A stretch of DNA of 64,000 nucleotides, taken from an uncultured Saprospiraceae bacterium. Lineage in GTDB: Bacteria; Bacteroidota; Bacteroidia; Chitinophagales; Saprospiraceae. The position numbers and the translations under genes are program-made. The stretch is taken from NCBI GenBank assembly GCA_937926205.1, contig CALEYL010000011.1:336465-400464 (forward strand), written 5' to 3'. Every line of letters begins with the position of its first letter. Positions within the stretch are counted from its first letter, which is position 1. Shown here in pieces: positions 24,520-33,553 of the stretch. The notes under the pieces are model-generated. The model did not search any database, was not told the DNA's origin, and saw nothing but the letters and a program-made list of their open reading frames with translations.

Positions 24520-27432
24520 ATGTCTACTGTCGTTGTCTACAACCTGAATCAATTCATTGAAGGGATTTACCTGCCCGACGCCCTGCTGGTGACTGCCGAC
24601 CGCGATGGCCGGCTTACCCACATCAAACAGCGGGCAACGCCGCAAACCGTGGCGGCACTCGATTTTCCGCCCGATCCGTTGCGCGACAAACTGCTGCGCC
24701 TGGTGGAAGATTTGCAGCCCAAAGCGCTGGAAGCCAAATACAATGCCGGTAAAAAACAGACGCTGTCGCTGGAAAAGCTGCTGGAAGGGGAGGAGACCAA
24801 GCCGCTGGTGCTGAACTTCGTACACCGCAAAATGGACGAATGGCTCAGCGCCATCGTGCAGCACGGCCTGCCGCTGACAAAAGAGGTGGATCGGCGCGTA
24901 CTGGTCAAAGACTTTTTGCTGGAGCTGAGCGACGAGGAATTGCAACCGTTTTTGCTGTTTCAGCGCACAGAAACGAGCATCCGCTATCGGCTGGAGCTGG
25001 CCGGTGAGCAGGGGCGCTTCAACGCCAACGCCCGGGACATTGTACCCATTACCAACCATCCGGCCTGGGTGACAGTGGACTGGCGCCTTTGCCGCATCGC
25101 TCACCTGAATGGCAACCTGGTGAAGCCGTTTCAGAAAAAAGAAGTGGTGGTGATTCCGCGCCCCAGCGTCAAAACTTATTTCGAGCGCTTCATCCTGAAA
25201 ATTGCCGAAAAAGTAGACATCGAGGCACAGGGCTTCGAGGTGACCCAGCACATGGATTTACAGGGCTGCCGACTGGAGGCGGTGCAAAATGTGTTTGGAG
25301 CAGATTGGGTATTGAAAGTAGACATGGTGTACCCGCGCTTCCATTTTTCCTGGAACAATAAGAAGCAATCCCGAACCGCTCTCGAATTCAAGGGAGAAGA
25401 AGACATCCGGGTGATTACGGTGCGGCGCGACCCGGCAGCAGAAAGTGTTTTTTTGGAAAAGCTGCGCGAATTTGGATTGGAAAACGCTTCCGGAAGTGCA
25501 TTTCAATTGGCCGAAAAAGCGCCGAATGCCGACCCTTATCACCTGCTGTTTTGGTTGTCTCAACAGCGTGTAGCCCTGGAAGCAGCGGGGTTCACACTCA
25601 CAATGCCCAAAGTAGAAAACAAAACCATCGAACTATCGGCTGCGACCGTGGAACTGCGCACCGAAGCCCGCAACGACTGGTTCGACATCCACGGCATGGT
25701 GAAAGTCGGCAGCATCGAGGTGCCGTTTTTGGCCATCGCCAGATACATCCGGGAACAAAATCGCTTTTTCCCATTGCCCGACGGCAACTTTTTCCTTATT
25801 CCGGCAGAATGGATGGCGCGCTACCAGCACCTGTCGCAGTTTGCCAAAAAAGACGGAGAAGGGCTGCGTTTGGCGAAAAGCCAGTACACGCTTTTGTCGG
25901 ATCTCGATTTTCTGGAAGCGCCCAAAACCCTCGTGGAACCACAGGCTCCGGAGCATTTTCGGGTATCGCCGCAGTTGCGGGCGGAATTGCGCCCTTATCA
26001 GACCGACGGGGTGCGCTGGCTGGTGCAATTGTACCACAACGGTCTGGGCGCCTGCCTGGCCGACGACATGGGCCTGGGAAAAACCTTGCAGACGATCGCT
26101 TTGTTGCTTTACGCGAAAGCGGAAAAACCCAAAGCAGAAACGGTTCAGGCTTCCCAACTCGACTTGTTCCAGCAACCTTCCGACACGGGCTTCCTCAATC
26201 CGCTGCATGCGCTGATTGTATTGCCGGCTTCTCTGGTGTTCAACTGGCGGCAGGAGTTGGCCAAATTTGCGCCTTCGCTCACGGTTTATGAGCACACGGG
26301 CCCAAAGCGCCACAAGGACATCCGCCTGATCAGCCGCTTCGATGTGGTGTTGACGACTTACCAGACGGCACTCAAGGATGTGGAATTGCTGAAGCAAATA
26401 GCGTACACATACATCGTACTCGACGAAAGTCAATACATCAAAAACCGCGAAAGCAAAGTATTCAAAGCCATCAGCAACCTGGAAGCGGAACACCGCCTTT
26501 CCCTGAGCGGCACGCCCATCGAAAATTCCCTGTCAGACCTCTGGTCGCAAATGGAATTCGCCAACCCCGGACTGCTGGGCAGCTACGGTTTTTTTCAGCG
26601 CAGCTTCATCACACCCATTGAAAAAGGGCAGGATGAGGTGCAGAAGGAACTCCTGCGCACGATGGTGCAGCCCTATCTGCTGCGGCGCACCAAAGAAGCG
26701 GTGGCGCAGGATTTGCCGCCTTTGAGTACCCAGCTTTTTTATACGGAAATGACAGAAGCGCAGCGCAAATTGTACGAAAAGGAAAAATCAGCTGCGCGCA
26801 ACTTCCTGCTCGAAAACTTTCAGCCGGGTAACGAGCAATACCGGATCATGGTGTTGCAGGCGCTGACAAAGCTGCGGCAGATGGTGAACCACCCGCGCCT
26901 CGTGCTGCCGGAATACGACGACGACAGCGGTAAATTCCGCGACGCATTGGAACGCCTGGAAGAGGTGCGCAAAGGCGGACATAAAGTTTTGGTCTTCAGC
27001 TCGTTTGTGCAATACCTCCAGATGTTTCGGGCTGAATTGGAAGCCGCCAACCGGCCTTTTGCCTGGCTGACGGGCGAACAATCTTCCCGTGAGCGCGAAG
27101 CGGCTGTGAAACAATTTCAGACCGATCCGGCAACACAATTTTTCCTGCTCTCCATCAAGGCTGGCGGGGCGGGCCTAAACCTCACGGCCGCTGATTACGT
27201 CTTCATCCTCGACCCCTGGTGGAACCCGGCCACGGAATCGCAGGCCATCGCAAGGGCGCACCGCATCGGGCAGGACAAAAACGTGTTTGCCCTCAAATTC
27301 ATCACCCGAAACAGCATAGAAGAAAAAATACTGAAACTCCAGGAGCGCAAAGCCCAGCTGGCAGAAGACATTGTCGAAAATGCCGGCCGGGTGGCGTTTA
27401 GCCGGAGTGATTTGGAGGCACTGCTGGCATAG
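24520..27432 (+). CDS. SNF2/Swi2-family DEAD-box-like ATPase
   Basis: Started at the ATG at 24520 (MSTVVVYNLNQ), the protein has 970 residues. An earlier in-frame start at 24430 would run through the repeat-bearing upstream region and is rejected. The C-terminal half carries the helicase motifs: DDMGLGKTLQTIALL (I, about 515-529), DESQYIKN (II, about 635), LSLSGTPIENSLSDLW (III), and SIKAGGAGLNL plus WWNPATESQAIARAHRIGQ (V-VI). The N-terminal 480 residues are a family-specific extension found in bacterial SNF2 proteins. These enzymes translocate on double-stranded DNA and displace proteins. It is monocistronic and next to the CRISPR operon but divergent from it, so no CRISPR role is implied. 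Confidence 0.93.
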   Translation: MSTVVVYNLNQFIEGIYLPDALLVTADRDGRLTHIKQRATPQTVAALDFPPDPLRDKLLRLVEDLQPKALEAKYNAGKKQTLSLEKLLEGEETKPLVLNFVHRKMDEWLSAIVQHGLPLTKEVDRRVLVKDFLLELSDEELQPFLLFQRTETSIRYRLELAGEQGRFNANARDIVPITNHPAWVTVDWRLCRIAHLNGNLVKPFQKKEVVVIPRPSVKTYFERFILKIAEKVDIEAQGFEVTQHMDLQGCRLEAVQNVFGADWVLKVDMVYPRFHFSWNNKKQSRTALEFKGEEDIRVITVRRDPAAESVFLEKLREFGLENASGSAFQLAEKAPNADPYHLLFWLSQQRVALEAAGFTLTMPKVENKTIELSAATVELRTEARNDWFDIHGMVKVGSIEVPFLAIARYIREQNRFFPLPDGNFFLIPAEWMARYQHLSQFAKKDGEGLRLAKSQYTLLSDLDFLEAPKTLVEPQAPEHFRVSPQLRAELRPYQTDGVRWLVQLYHNGLGACLADDMGLGKTLQTIALLLYAKAEKPKAETVQASQLDLFQQPSDTGFLNPLHALIVLPASLVFNWRQELAKFAPSLTVYEHTGPKRHKDIRLISRFDVVLTTYQTALKDVELLKQIAYTYIVLDESQYIKNRESKVFKAISNLEAEHRLSLSGTPIENSLSDLWSQMEFANPGLLGSYGFFQRSFITPIEKGQDEVQKELLRTMVQPYLLRRTKEAVAQDLPPLSTQLFYTEMTEAQRKLYEKEKSAARNFLLENFQPGNEQYRIMVLQALTKLRQMVNHPRLVLPEYDDDSGKFRDALERLEEVRKGGHKVLVFSSFVQYLQMFRAELEAANRPFAWLTGEQSSREREAAVKQFQTDPATQFFLLSIKAGGAGLNLTAADYVFILDPWWNPATESQAIARAHRIGQDKNVFALKFITRNSIEEKILKLQERKAQLAEDIVENAGRVAFSRSDLEALLA

Positions 27433-27517
27433 TACGGCTGAACGCTACCAGCGAGCGTTGGCTATGCATATCGCATTATTGGATGCCAGTCCCAGCAGGG
27501 TTGTCATTCCCGCAGGG

Positions 27518-27643
27518 CTATGGTTTACACACATCTTGGCAACTTATTGATTTTCAATGGTTTGTAAATTATACCGTAAAAAAGTAATTCATTGAAAATC
27601 AAATACTTACAGAACGAATTGTCGACTTGTGTGTAAACCGTAG
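27518..27643. mobile_element. MITE-like element, copy 1
   Basis: This 126-bp element has terminal inverted repeats CTATGGTTTACACAC / GTGTGTAAACCGTAG and an inner inverted pair TTGATTTTCAATG / CATTGAAAATCAA, so it can fold end to end. It has no coding capacity. It is flanked by direct repeats CCCGCAGGG (27509-27517 and 27644-27652), consistent with a 9-bp target duplication. Removing it restores the palindrome ATTCCCGCAGGGAAT. Confidence 0.8.
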
Positions 27644-27781
27644 CCCGCAGGGAATCTGCGACGTCATACAAAGTGCAGTTGGTTTTGCAGGCTGATTATC
27701 TTTGGTTCAAAATACTGATTTTCAATTATCTATCGAGCTATCGATGAGCAACTGTCGCGCTGTTGCAGACTCCCTGGCGGG

Positions 27782-27907
27782 CTATGGTTTACACACATCT
27801 TGGCAACTTATTGATTTTCAATGGTTTGTAAATTATACCGTAAAAAAGTAATTCATTGAAAATCAAATACTTACAGAACGAATTGTCGACTTGTGTGTAA
27901 ACCGTAG
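27782..27907. mobile_element. MITE-like element, copy 2
   Basis: Same sequence, length and orientation as copy 1. It is flanked by direct repeats CCCTGGCGGG (27772-27781 and 27908-27917). Its removal restores ACTCCCTGGCGGGAGT, again a REP-like palindrome. Two different target duplications show two separate insertions rather than one duplicated segment. Confidence 0.8.
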
Positions 27908-28074
27908 CCCTGGCGGGAGTGACAAGCTGCTAGTGAATAAAAGATAAGATAACGATCAGCAATGCAGCTACACACAATAAATATGCGCAGCAGAAGCTTG
28001 GCGGTACTGTTCAGCTTAGATCGATCTTTAGCAGAGGGTTTTAAGCTTTAGAGTCCGATTGCTGCGAGGAGTAA

Positions 28075-28105
28075 GTGAGGGCGTCACTTGAAGTGGCACC
28101 CTCAC
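28075..28105 (-). terminator. Hairpin downstream of the propeller lipoprotein gene
   Basis: GTGAGGG and CCCTCAC enclose an inner CACTT/AAGTG pair, making a strong stem-loop 16 bp past the stop of the minus-strand gene. No T-run follows on the minus strand, so it may stabilise the mRNA end rather than terminate by itself. Confidence 0.5.
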
Positions 28106-28120
28106 TCTACCCATAACGAC

Positions 28121-29215
28121 TTAATCCTTCCAGTCAGCAATAAACAAATTCGTATCCCTGCTGCCGCCATTATGCCGGTTAGAGGCAAAAACGAGGTGCT
28201 TTCCATCACGCGAAAACATGGGGAAAGCATCGAACGTATTGTCGAAGGTAATTTGCTCCAACCCGGTGCCATCCACATTGATGGAAAAAATATTGAACAG
28301 GCGGCCGCTTTCCCCTTTGTGATTCGAAGAAAAAAGGATCTTTTTACCGGATGGGTGAAAATAAGGCGCCCAATTGGCCCGGCCAAGGTTTGTGATCTGT
28401 TTCAGGTCGCTGCCATCGGCATTGCAGGTATAGATTTCCATATCTGTCGGCTGAACCAGTCCTCTGGACAACAGGTCTTTATAGGTTTTTACTTCTTCGT
28501 CTGTTTTGGGGCGTGAGGCGCGGAAAACCAGTTTTTTACTGTCTGGCGAAAAGAAGGCGCCACCGTCATAGCCTAAGCCAAAAGTAACCTGTTTCACATC
28601 GCTTCCATCAACATTCATGGTATACAACTCCAGGTCGCCCGAGCGATCAGAAGTAAATACAATTTTTTTGCCGTCCGGCGAAACGGTCGCTTCTGCATCG
28701 TAGCCGGGAGAATTGGTCAATTGGCGAATGATATTGCCTTTGAGGTCTGCCACAAAAATGTCGAATTGCGGGAAAACAGCCCAAACGTACTTGCCGTTAA
28801 TCACCCGCGGCGCATCCATACAATCTTCGCCTGCCAGGTGCGTAGACGCGTAGAGGATGCTTTTATCGCCCGGCATAAAATAGGCACAGGTGGTGCGGCC
28901 CTTTCCGGTACTGATGAGTGGCGGAACATTGCCTTTGGTTCCCGTTAAGGGCATATAATAAACCTGATCGCACTGGGTGCCCCATGCCTCATTGGAGGCC
29001 TGAAAAGACAGGTATTTGTCGTTAAAACTGAAATAGGCTTCCGCATTATCACCGCCAAAAGTGAGTTGACGCATGTTGGATAAATGGCTTTCCTGCGCGT
29101 AACGCAGGGTGTCGCTCATGGACGATGAAGTGGAATTTCCGCTTAGATTCGTATTCGTTTTGCAGGAAACAAAGGCCATAGACACCATGGCAAGGCTAAA
29201 AAAGACTTTATTCAT
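28121..29215 (-). CDS. TolB-like beta-propeller lipoprotein
   Basis: Started at the ATG at 29215, the protein has 364 residues with a lipoprotein signal (MNKVFFSLAMVSMAFVSCK). Repeated PD40/WD40-like blades follow: DAEATVSPDGKKIVFTSDRS, GGAFFSPDSKKLVFRASRP, WAPYFHPSGKKILFSSNHK and AFPMFSRDGKHLVFASNRH. This is the TolB-type propeller used for protein or sugar contacts at the periplasmic side. The in-frame start at 29233 would lie inside the promoter box. The gene sits 45 bp after pncB on the same strand but has its own promoter box. No substrate can be named. Confidence 0.85.
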   Translation of the reverse strand: MNKVFFSLAMVSMAFVSCKTNTNLSGNSTSSSMSDTLRYAQESHLSNMRQLTFGGDNAEAYFSFNDKYLSFQASNEAWGTQCDQVYYMPLTGTKGNVPPLISTGKGRTTCAYFMPGDKSILYASTHLAGEDCMDAPRVINGKYVWAVFPQFDIFVADLKGNIIRQLTNSPGYDAEATVSPDGKKIVFTSDRSGDLELYTMNVDGSDVKQVTFGLGYDGGAFFSPDSKKLVFRASRPKTDEEVKTYKDLLSRGLVQPTDMEIYTCNADGSDLKQITNLGRANWAPYFHPSGKKILFSSNHKGESGRLFNIFSINVDGTGLEQITFDNTFDAFPMFSRDGKHLVFASNRHNGGSRDTNLFIADWKD

Positions 29216-29230
29216 TTTCGTTTTTTGCCG

Positions 29231-29238
29231 CAAAGGTA
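29231..29238 (-). promoter_or_regulatory. -7 box for the propeller lipoprotein gene
   Basis: On the minus strand the bases read TACCTTTG, matching the Bacteroidota TAnnTTTG box, 15 bp before the ATG at 29215. This predicts a very short 5' leader. Confidence 0.55.
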
Positions 29239-29260
29239 AAATCTGACAGAAGTTTCTGTC

Positions 29261-30727
29261 TCATTTTATTGTCATATCCTTTGATGGCGTTGGATTTATA
29301 GCAGTTGAACGGTGCGCATGTATCAATTCCTGTTTCATTTCATAAACGCTGCGTTCCAGTCCGGCAGGGTAAGTACTCCAATCGACGTTTTTGAACAAAG
29401 CTTGCTGAGAAAGGCAATAACTCCGGGTTTCATGGATATCCGGCGCCTCATAAACGAGGGTTCCTTCCCGGAAAACAGGCACGAGCAGGCTTTGGGTATT
29501 CGGTTCATTAAAGTGTTTGGATGTGCCGTTTTGTTCGTCTACGATTTCCAATGGATTGTCCTTTTGATGGGGTTTACAAATGGCGTCAGCGATGGGTTGT
29601 CCTTTGGCATCAAATACCCGGACCGTATCCAGCATTCCCGGGTTGGACACCTTAATCGGCTGTTCGGACAACTTAATCTTGTGTTGCCAGACGCCAGCTT
29701 CATCCTGGATTGCTGCCAGTTTGTAAACGCCGCCCAGGGCAGGCTGGTCATAAGCAGTCACAAGTCGCGTGCCAACACCCCAGATATTGATCTTTGCGCC
29801 TCGTTGTTTCAGTTCGGCGATCCTGTACTCGTCGAGGTCGTCGCTTGCAACAATGGCGGCATCCGGCAGACCCGCTTCATCCAGCATTTGTCTTGCCGCA
29901 ATGCTCAGCGCAGCCAGGTCGCCGCTGTCTAAGCGAATGCCCAAGAGCTGGTGTCCGTCTGCTTTGAGCTTTTTCGCGCTGTCGATGGCATTGCGCACCC
30001 CTTCGAGGGTATTGTAAGTATCTACCAAAAAAATGCAATTGTTGGGCATCGCGGCTGCATAGCGTTCAAAGGCTTCCGGTTCGTTGTCGAAGCCCATTAC
30101 CCAACTGTGGGCGTGTGTGCCTCTGACGGGAATCCCGTAGCGTTTTCCGGCAAGGACATTGCTCGTGGCCACACAACCACCGATATAAGCTGCCCGGGAA
30201 GCAGTCAGTCCGCCATCCATGCCCTGTGCCCGCCGCAGCCCAAACTCCAGCACGGCATCTCCTCCGGCAGCCTGAACGATGCGCGAAGACTTAGTGGCGA
30301 TGAGGGTAGAAAAATTGATCAGGTTGAGCAAAGCGGTTTCGATGAACTGTGCCTGAAGCAGGGGACCCTGAACCCGGATCAACGGTTCGTTGGGCAATAC
30401 CACCGTTCCCTCCGGAATGGCGTCGATGTCGCAGGTGAAACGCAGGCGTTGCAGGTAGTTCAGAAAACTTTCACTGAAAAGAGATTTGCCGTCAGCCCCC
30501 ATCAGACTGCCGAGGTATTGAACATCGGCTGCTGTGAAATGCAGGCTGGACAACCACTTTATGGCAGGCTCCAGGCCACAGGCGATGGCGTAGGGGTGCT
30601 GAAAAGGATTTTTCCGGTAAAACAGGTGAAAAACAGCCGGCCGTTGGGCCATTCCGGTTTTCCAGTAGCCATAAGCCATGGTAATTTGGTAGAGGTCAGT
30701 GAGGAGCGTTAGCGATGAATCCTGCAT
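29261..30727 (-). CDS. pncB: Nicotinate phosphoribosyltransferase
   Basis: The 488-residue enzyme converts nicotinate and PRPP to nicotinate mononucleotide in NAD salvage. The sequence opens LTLLTDLYQITMAYGYWKTG, has VFHLFYRKNPF and, further on, EFGLRRAQGMDGGLTASRAA, VRGTHAHSWVMGFD (with the conserved His region) and GIRLDSGDLAALS, all typical of the family. Length is normal. It is preceded by a short inverted repeat at 30738-30758 that may be an operator. No other NAD genes are adjacent. Confidence 0.95.
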   Translation of the reverse strand: MQDSSLTLLTDLYQITMAYGYWKTGMAQRPAVFHLFYRKNPFQHPYAIACGLEPAIKWLSSLHFTAADVQYLGSLMGADGKSLFSESFLNYLQRLRFTCDIDAIPEGTVVLPNEPLIRVQGPLLQAQFIETALLNLINFSTLIATKSSRIVQAAGGDAVLEFGLRRAQGMDGGLTASRAAYIGGCVATSNVLAGKRYGIPVRGTHAHSWVMGFDNEPEAFERYAAAMPNNCIFLVDTYNTLEGVRNAIDSAKKLKADGHQLLGIRLDSGDLAALSIAARQMLDEAGLPDAAIVASDDLDEYRIAELKQRGAKINIWGVGTRLVTAYDQPALGGVYKLAAIQDEAGVWQHKIKLSEQPIKVSNPGMLDTVRVFDAKGQPIADAICKPHQKDNPLEIVDEQNGTSKHFNEPNTQSLLVPVFREGTLVYEAPDIHETRSYCLSQQALFKNVDWSTYPAGLERSVYEMKQELIHAHRSTAINPTPSKDMTIK

Positions 30728-30737
30728 ATTTGCTTAC

Positions 30738-30758
30738 TTAGTTTAATTTCGAAACTAA
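30738..30758 (-). promoter_or_regulatory. Inverted repeat upstream of pncB
   Basis: TTAGTTT and AAACTAA flank a 7-base centre, ending 11 bp before the pncB ATG. Position and symmetry suggest an operator for a dimeric regulator, perhaps of NAD metabolism. The regulator is not in the window. Confidence 0.4.
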
Positions 30759-30841
30759 GGTATATGCTTTTGTGGAATCGGCCAAATCGCCATTAATTTT
30801 TTTTTGATTTTGGGAAAAGGAGCTTCCCGGGAGGAGATGGT

Positions 30842-30849
30842 TATCTTTG
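30842..30849 (+). promoter_or_regulatory. -7 box for the M20 amidohydrolase gene
   Basis: TATCTTTG matches TAnnTTTG 21 bp before the ATG at 30871. The -33 element is not obvious at the right spacing. Confidence 0.45.
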
Positions 30850-30870
30850 AGGGGAAAACAAACCACGATC

Positions 30871-32088
30871 ATGCAGCAACGCATCAAAGCCCTTGCCCAA
30901 TCCTGGTTGGAAGAGGGAATTGCCATTCGCCGGCATTTGCACCAACACCCTGAATTGTCTTTTCAGGAAAAAGAAACGGCGCGCTTCATTGCCGGAAAAT
31001 TGACGGAATACGGCATTTCGTTCCGGGAAGGCTGGGCTGGCGGAACGGGGATTGTCGCCCTGATTGAGGGCCGCCCTGCGCCTGACCGGGTTATTGCCTT
31101 ACGCGGCGACATAGATGCCCTGCCCATCAAAGAAGCAAATCAGGTCTCTTACTGCTCTGTCAATGAAGGTATTATGCACGCCTGTGGCCACGATGTACAC
31201 ACCACTTGCCTCCTCGGCGCTGCTTATATCCTTCAGCAGCTGCGTGACGAATGGCCGGGACAGGTCAAATTGCTGTTCCAACCCGGAGAAGAATTGCTGC
31301 CGGGAGGCGCTTCTTTAATGATCAGGGATGGCGCGCTTGAAAACCCGGCGCCTGCCGCCATTTTTGGACAGCACGTAGAGCCGCCCCTGGAAGCCGGGAT
31401 GGTGGGATTCCGGGCAGGACAATTTATGGCTTCTGCCGATGAAATTTACATCACGGTAAAAGGAAAGGGCGGCCATGGCGCGATGCCGCATCAATGCATC
31501 GATCCGATTCTGATCACCGCTCACTTGCTGACTGGCCTGCAACAGGTCATCAGCCGGAATACCAATCCTTTTTTGCCGGCGGTGTTGACTTTTGGACATA
31601 TTGCTTCCGAAGGCGGCGCAACCAACATCATCCCCGATGAGGTGAAAATCAAAGGCACCTTCCGCACCTTAGATGAAAAATGGCGTTTTGAGGCCCACAA
31701 CCGTATCCGGAACATGGCAACCCAACTTGTAGAAGGCATGGGGGGCACCTGCGAATGCACCATTGAAGTGGGTTACCCGGTGCTCAGCAACCACGAAGCC
31801 CTAACCCTGCGCGCCCGGCAACACGCCGAAGCTTTTCTTGGGGCGGATAAAGTAGTCGAAATGCCGCAACGCCTGACTGCTGAAGATTTTGCCTTCTATT
31901 CCCAGGTTATGCCAGCCTGCTTTTACCGCCTCGGTGTCCGCAAGCCCGGCAGCGATGCTGTTTTTCCGGTCCACACCAGCACCTTCGATGTTGATGAAAA
32001 TTGCCTGGAAACAGGGGCCGGGCTGATGGCGTGGATGGCGGTGCAGGAGCTAGAGGGGCAACGGTGGACGGTAGACGGTGGACGGTAG
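30871..32088 (+). CDS. M20-family amidohydrolase (hippurate/N-acyl amino acid hydrolase type)
   Basis: A 405-residue protein starting MQQRIKALAQSWLEE at the ATG at 30871. An upstream TTG at 30847 overlaps the promoter box and is rejected. Family motifs are IRRHLHQHPELSFQE, the metal-binding HACGHDVHT, LLFQPGEELLPGGA, GGHGAMPHQCIDPI (dimerisation domain) and a C-terminal FPVHTSTFDVDE. Such enzymes split N-acyl or N-carbamoyl amino acids with a two-metal site. There is no signal peptide, so it acts in the cytosol. The last eight codons lie in a 7-bp tandem repeat, so the C-terminus (QRWTVDGGR) is repeat-derived. Confidence 0.9.
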   Translation: MQQRIKALAQSWLEEGIAIRRHLHQHPELSFQEKETARFIAGKLTEYGISFREGWAGGTGIVALIEGRPAPDRVIALRGDIDALPIKEANQVSYCSVNEGIMHACGHDVHTTCLLGAAYILQQLRDEWPGQVKLLFQPGEELLPGGASLMIRDGALENPAPAAIFGQHVEPPLEAGMVGFRAGQFMASADEIYITVKGKGGHGAMPHQCIDPILITAHLLTGLQQVISRNTNPFLPAVLTFGHIASEGGATNIIPDEVKIKGTFRTLDEKWRFEAHNRIRNMATQLVEGMGGTCECTIEVGYPVLSNHEALTLRARQHAEAFLGADKVVEMPQRLTAEDFAFYSQVMPACFYRLGVRKPGSDAVFPVHTSTFDVDENCLETGAGLMAWMAVQELEGQRWTVDGGR

Positions 32089-32123
32089 ACGGTAGACGGT
32101 TGACGGTTGACGGTTGACGGTTG
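32061..32123. repeat. 7-bp tandem repeat at the amidohydrolase 3' end
   Basis: Nine units of ACGGTRG/ACGGTTG run across the stop codon at 32086-32088. A shorter block of related units lies at 32212-32246. Each block is followed by ACGGGTAATACTGCT and a small hairpin, so the whole segment looks like a tandem duplication. Confidence 0.85.
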
Positions 32124-32331
32124 ACGGGTAATACTGCTTTCATTAGCAGTCTACCCCCTTTACCCTTTTTACTTTAACCTTTAACCTTGAATTTCCTACT
32201 TTAACCATAAAACGGTAGAGGGTAGACGGTCGACGGTAGACGGGTAATACTGCTCCAATAAAGCAGCCTGCTCCTTTAACCCCCGCTATTGCGGGACAAG
32301 CTTTTAACCTTTCTACTTTAACCTTATACTC
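32124..32331. repeat. Duplicated intergenic block after the 7-bp repeat
   Basis: Two related blocks (32124-32211 and 32240-32331) each have GGGTAATACTGCT, a short hairpin around AGCAG, and pyrimidine-rich text (CTACTTTAACC, TTTAACCTT). A hairpin CCCGCTATTGCGGG lies near 32282-32295. No gene. Confidence 0.6.
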
Positions 32332-33390
32332 CTAAAACGCAATCACTTTTTTCAAATACAACTCATCCATCAATCCGCGGACTTCGAGGGTTACCGTGGG
32401 CTTTGGCGTATTCCAGTCTATCTGCATGATGGCGAAGTTTTTTTTGATGACCAGTTCCCCTTCCCGGAAGCGGTTGGGTTCTTCGCCGGGGCTCGACCAG
32501 GTATGCGTTAAGCCGCTGGAAGTGAGTTCATAGAGCGGCTGATCGAGTCCATACATTTCCAGTCTGCACAATTCCGCGATGTGGCGGTCACCGCTGAGCA
32601 GGAGGGTATTGGCTGGTTTGGTTTTTGCCAACAGGTTCAGAAAACGCTTGCGGGCAGCCGGGAAATTGGCCCATTTCTCATAAGGCTGTTCTTCGGGAAT
32701 GATTTGAATGCCGCTGGCGATGACATGCAGTTGTGCCTTGCTGTCGCTTAGCTCTGATTCCAGCCAGCGCCATTGCGCCTCGCCCAGAATATCGCCATCC
32801 GGGTTTTCATAGTAACGCGGGTTGCCGAGCAGGTTTGCTTTCAGTTCATCGCGGAAATAGCGGCCGTCCAGGAGGATGATTTTTATTCTTTTGCCTTTGG
32901 GGCCTATCGTGAAAGACTGGTAAGCCCCTTCGCGGGAACGCACAGGCGCGTCGGTCGGTACGCCGAGGAAATCGAGCATCAGGGCTTTACTTTCCGCTTT
33001 TTTGGAGTAAGTTTTATCGCCGTCGTTTTTGCCATAATCGTGATCGTCCCAGATGCCGATGATGGGGCACTGTGCCAGCAATCTGCGGTATTCCGGATGG
33101 CTGTTCTGGAGGGCGTATTTTTCTGCCAGTACATTCATGTCTTCTGAATCACCGTAAATGTTGTCGCCCAGCCACATCCACAATTGCGGTTGGTGTCGGA
33201 GCACGTATTGCCACATTTCCTGTGATTCATCCTGGCGGTTGCAGGAACCAAAAGCGATGGTTTTCAATAATTTGCTGCTGTCGAGTGGCAGGTGATCGGG
33301 CGCTGCGGTTTGCTGCAAAGCGCCATTTTGCGGGCGTTGGCAGGAAAAGGCAGCAATCAGCAGGATTGGTAAAAGCAGTTTTGTATACAT
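32332..33390 (-). CDS. PhoD-like metallophosphatase lipoprotein
   Basis: With the ATG at 33390 the product has 352 residues and a lipoprotein signal peptide (MYTKLLLPILLIAAFSCQ). Metallophosphatase motifs follow: IAFGSCNRQD, LWMWLGDNIYGD, IIGIWDDHDYGKND, and the late TLLLSGDRHIAE. This is the order of the PhoD/alkaline phosphatase D family, which hydrolyses phosphodiesters or monoesters with a bimetal centre. An upstream start at 33468 would add codons from a palindromic repeat (copy A) and is rejected. Substrate unknown. Confidence 0.9.
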   Translation of the reverse strand: MYTKLLLPILLIAAFSCQRPQNGALQQTAAPDHLPLDSSKLLKTIAFGSCNRQDESQEMWQYVLRHQPQLWMWLGDNIYGDSEDMNVLAEKYALQNSHPEYRRLLAQCPIIGIWDDHDYGKNDGDKTYSKKAESKALMLDFLGVPTDAPVRSREGAYQSFTIGPKGKRIKIILLDGRYFRDELKANLLGNPRYYENPDGDILGEAQWRWLESELSDSKAQLHVIASGIQIIPEEQPYEKWANFPAARKRFLNLLAKTKPANTLLLSGDRHIAELCRLEMYGLDQPLYELTSSGLTHTWSSPGEEPNRFREGELVIKKNFAIMQIDWNTPKPTVTLEVRGLMDELYLKKVIAF

Positions 33391-33403
33391 CGCAAATAGA
33401 TTA

Positions 33404-33553
33404 GTGTCTGACCAATTAGTCCGAGGCTGTTCTTTAAAGTTCGAGAGCAAGGCTTGCGAAGGCTCCAAATGCGGAAGTTTACTCTCGTAAATGACTGGTT
33501 TTGGAGCCTAGCGTAACGCAGCTATCGGACTTTAAAGGCAGACATAAATTAGG
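33404..33553. repeat. Long palindromic repeat, copy A
   Basis: About 150 bp. The outer arms (CTTTAAAGTTCGAGAGCAAG and its partner around GCTATCGGACTTTAAAGG) pair across GGCTCCAA/TTGGAGCC to form a long imperfect hairpin. It is related to copies B and C in this window. It lies between phoD-like and DUF697 genes and codes for nothing. Confidence 0.8.

Larger units (their letters stand above)
27433..28074. repeat. Intergenic region with REP palindromes and two MITE-like insertions
   Basis: No gene is visible in these 640 bp. They contain two REP-like palindromes facing opposite ways (TGTCATTCCCGCAGGGAATC and, in reverse, TGTCACTCCCGCCAGGGAGT), each interrupted by a 126-bp element. The rest is unstructured. 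Confidence 0.75.

Noticed and set aside
24490..26493. Minus-strand frames of 253 and 286 codons opposite the SNF2 gene
   Set aside because: Gln/His/Phe-rich shadows without domain features.
33391..33468. Longer N-terminus of the PhoD-like protein
   Set aside because: The extra codons come from palindromic repeat copy A and would bury the lipoprotein signal.
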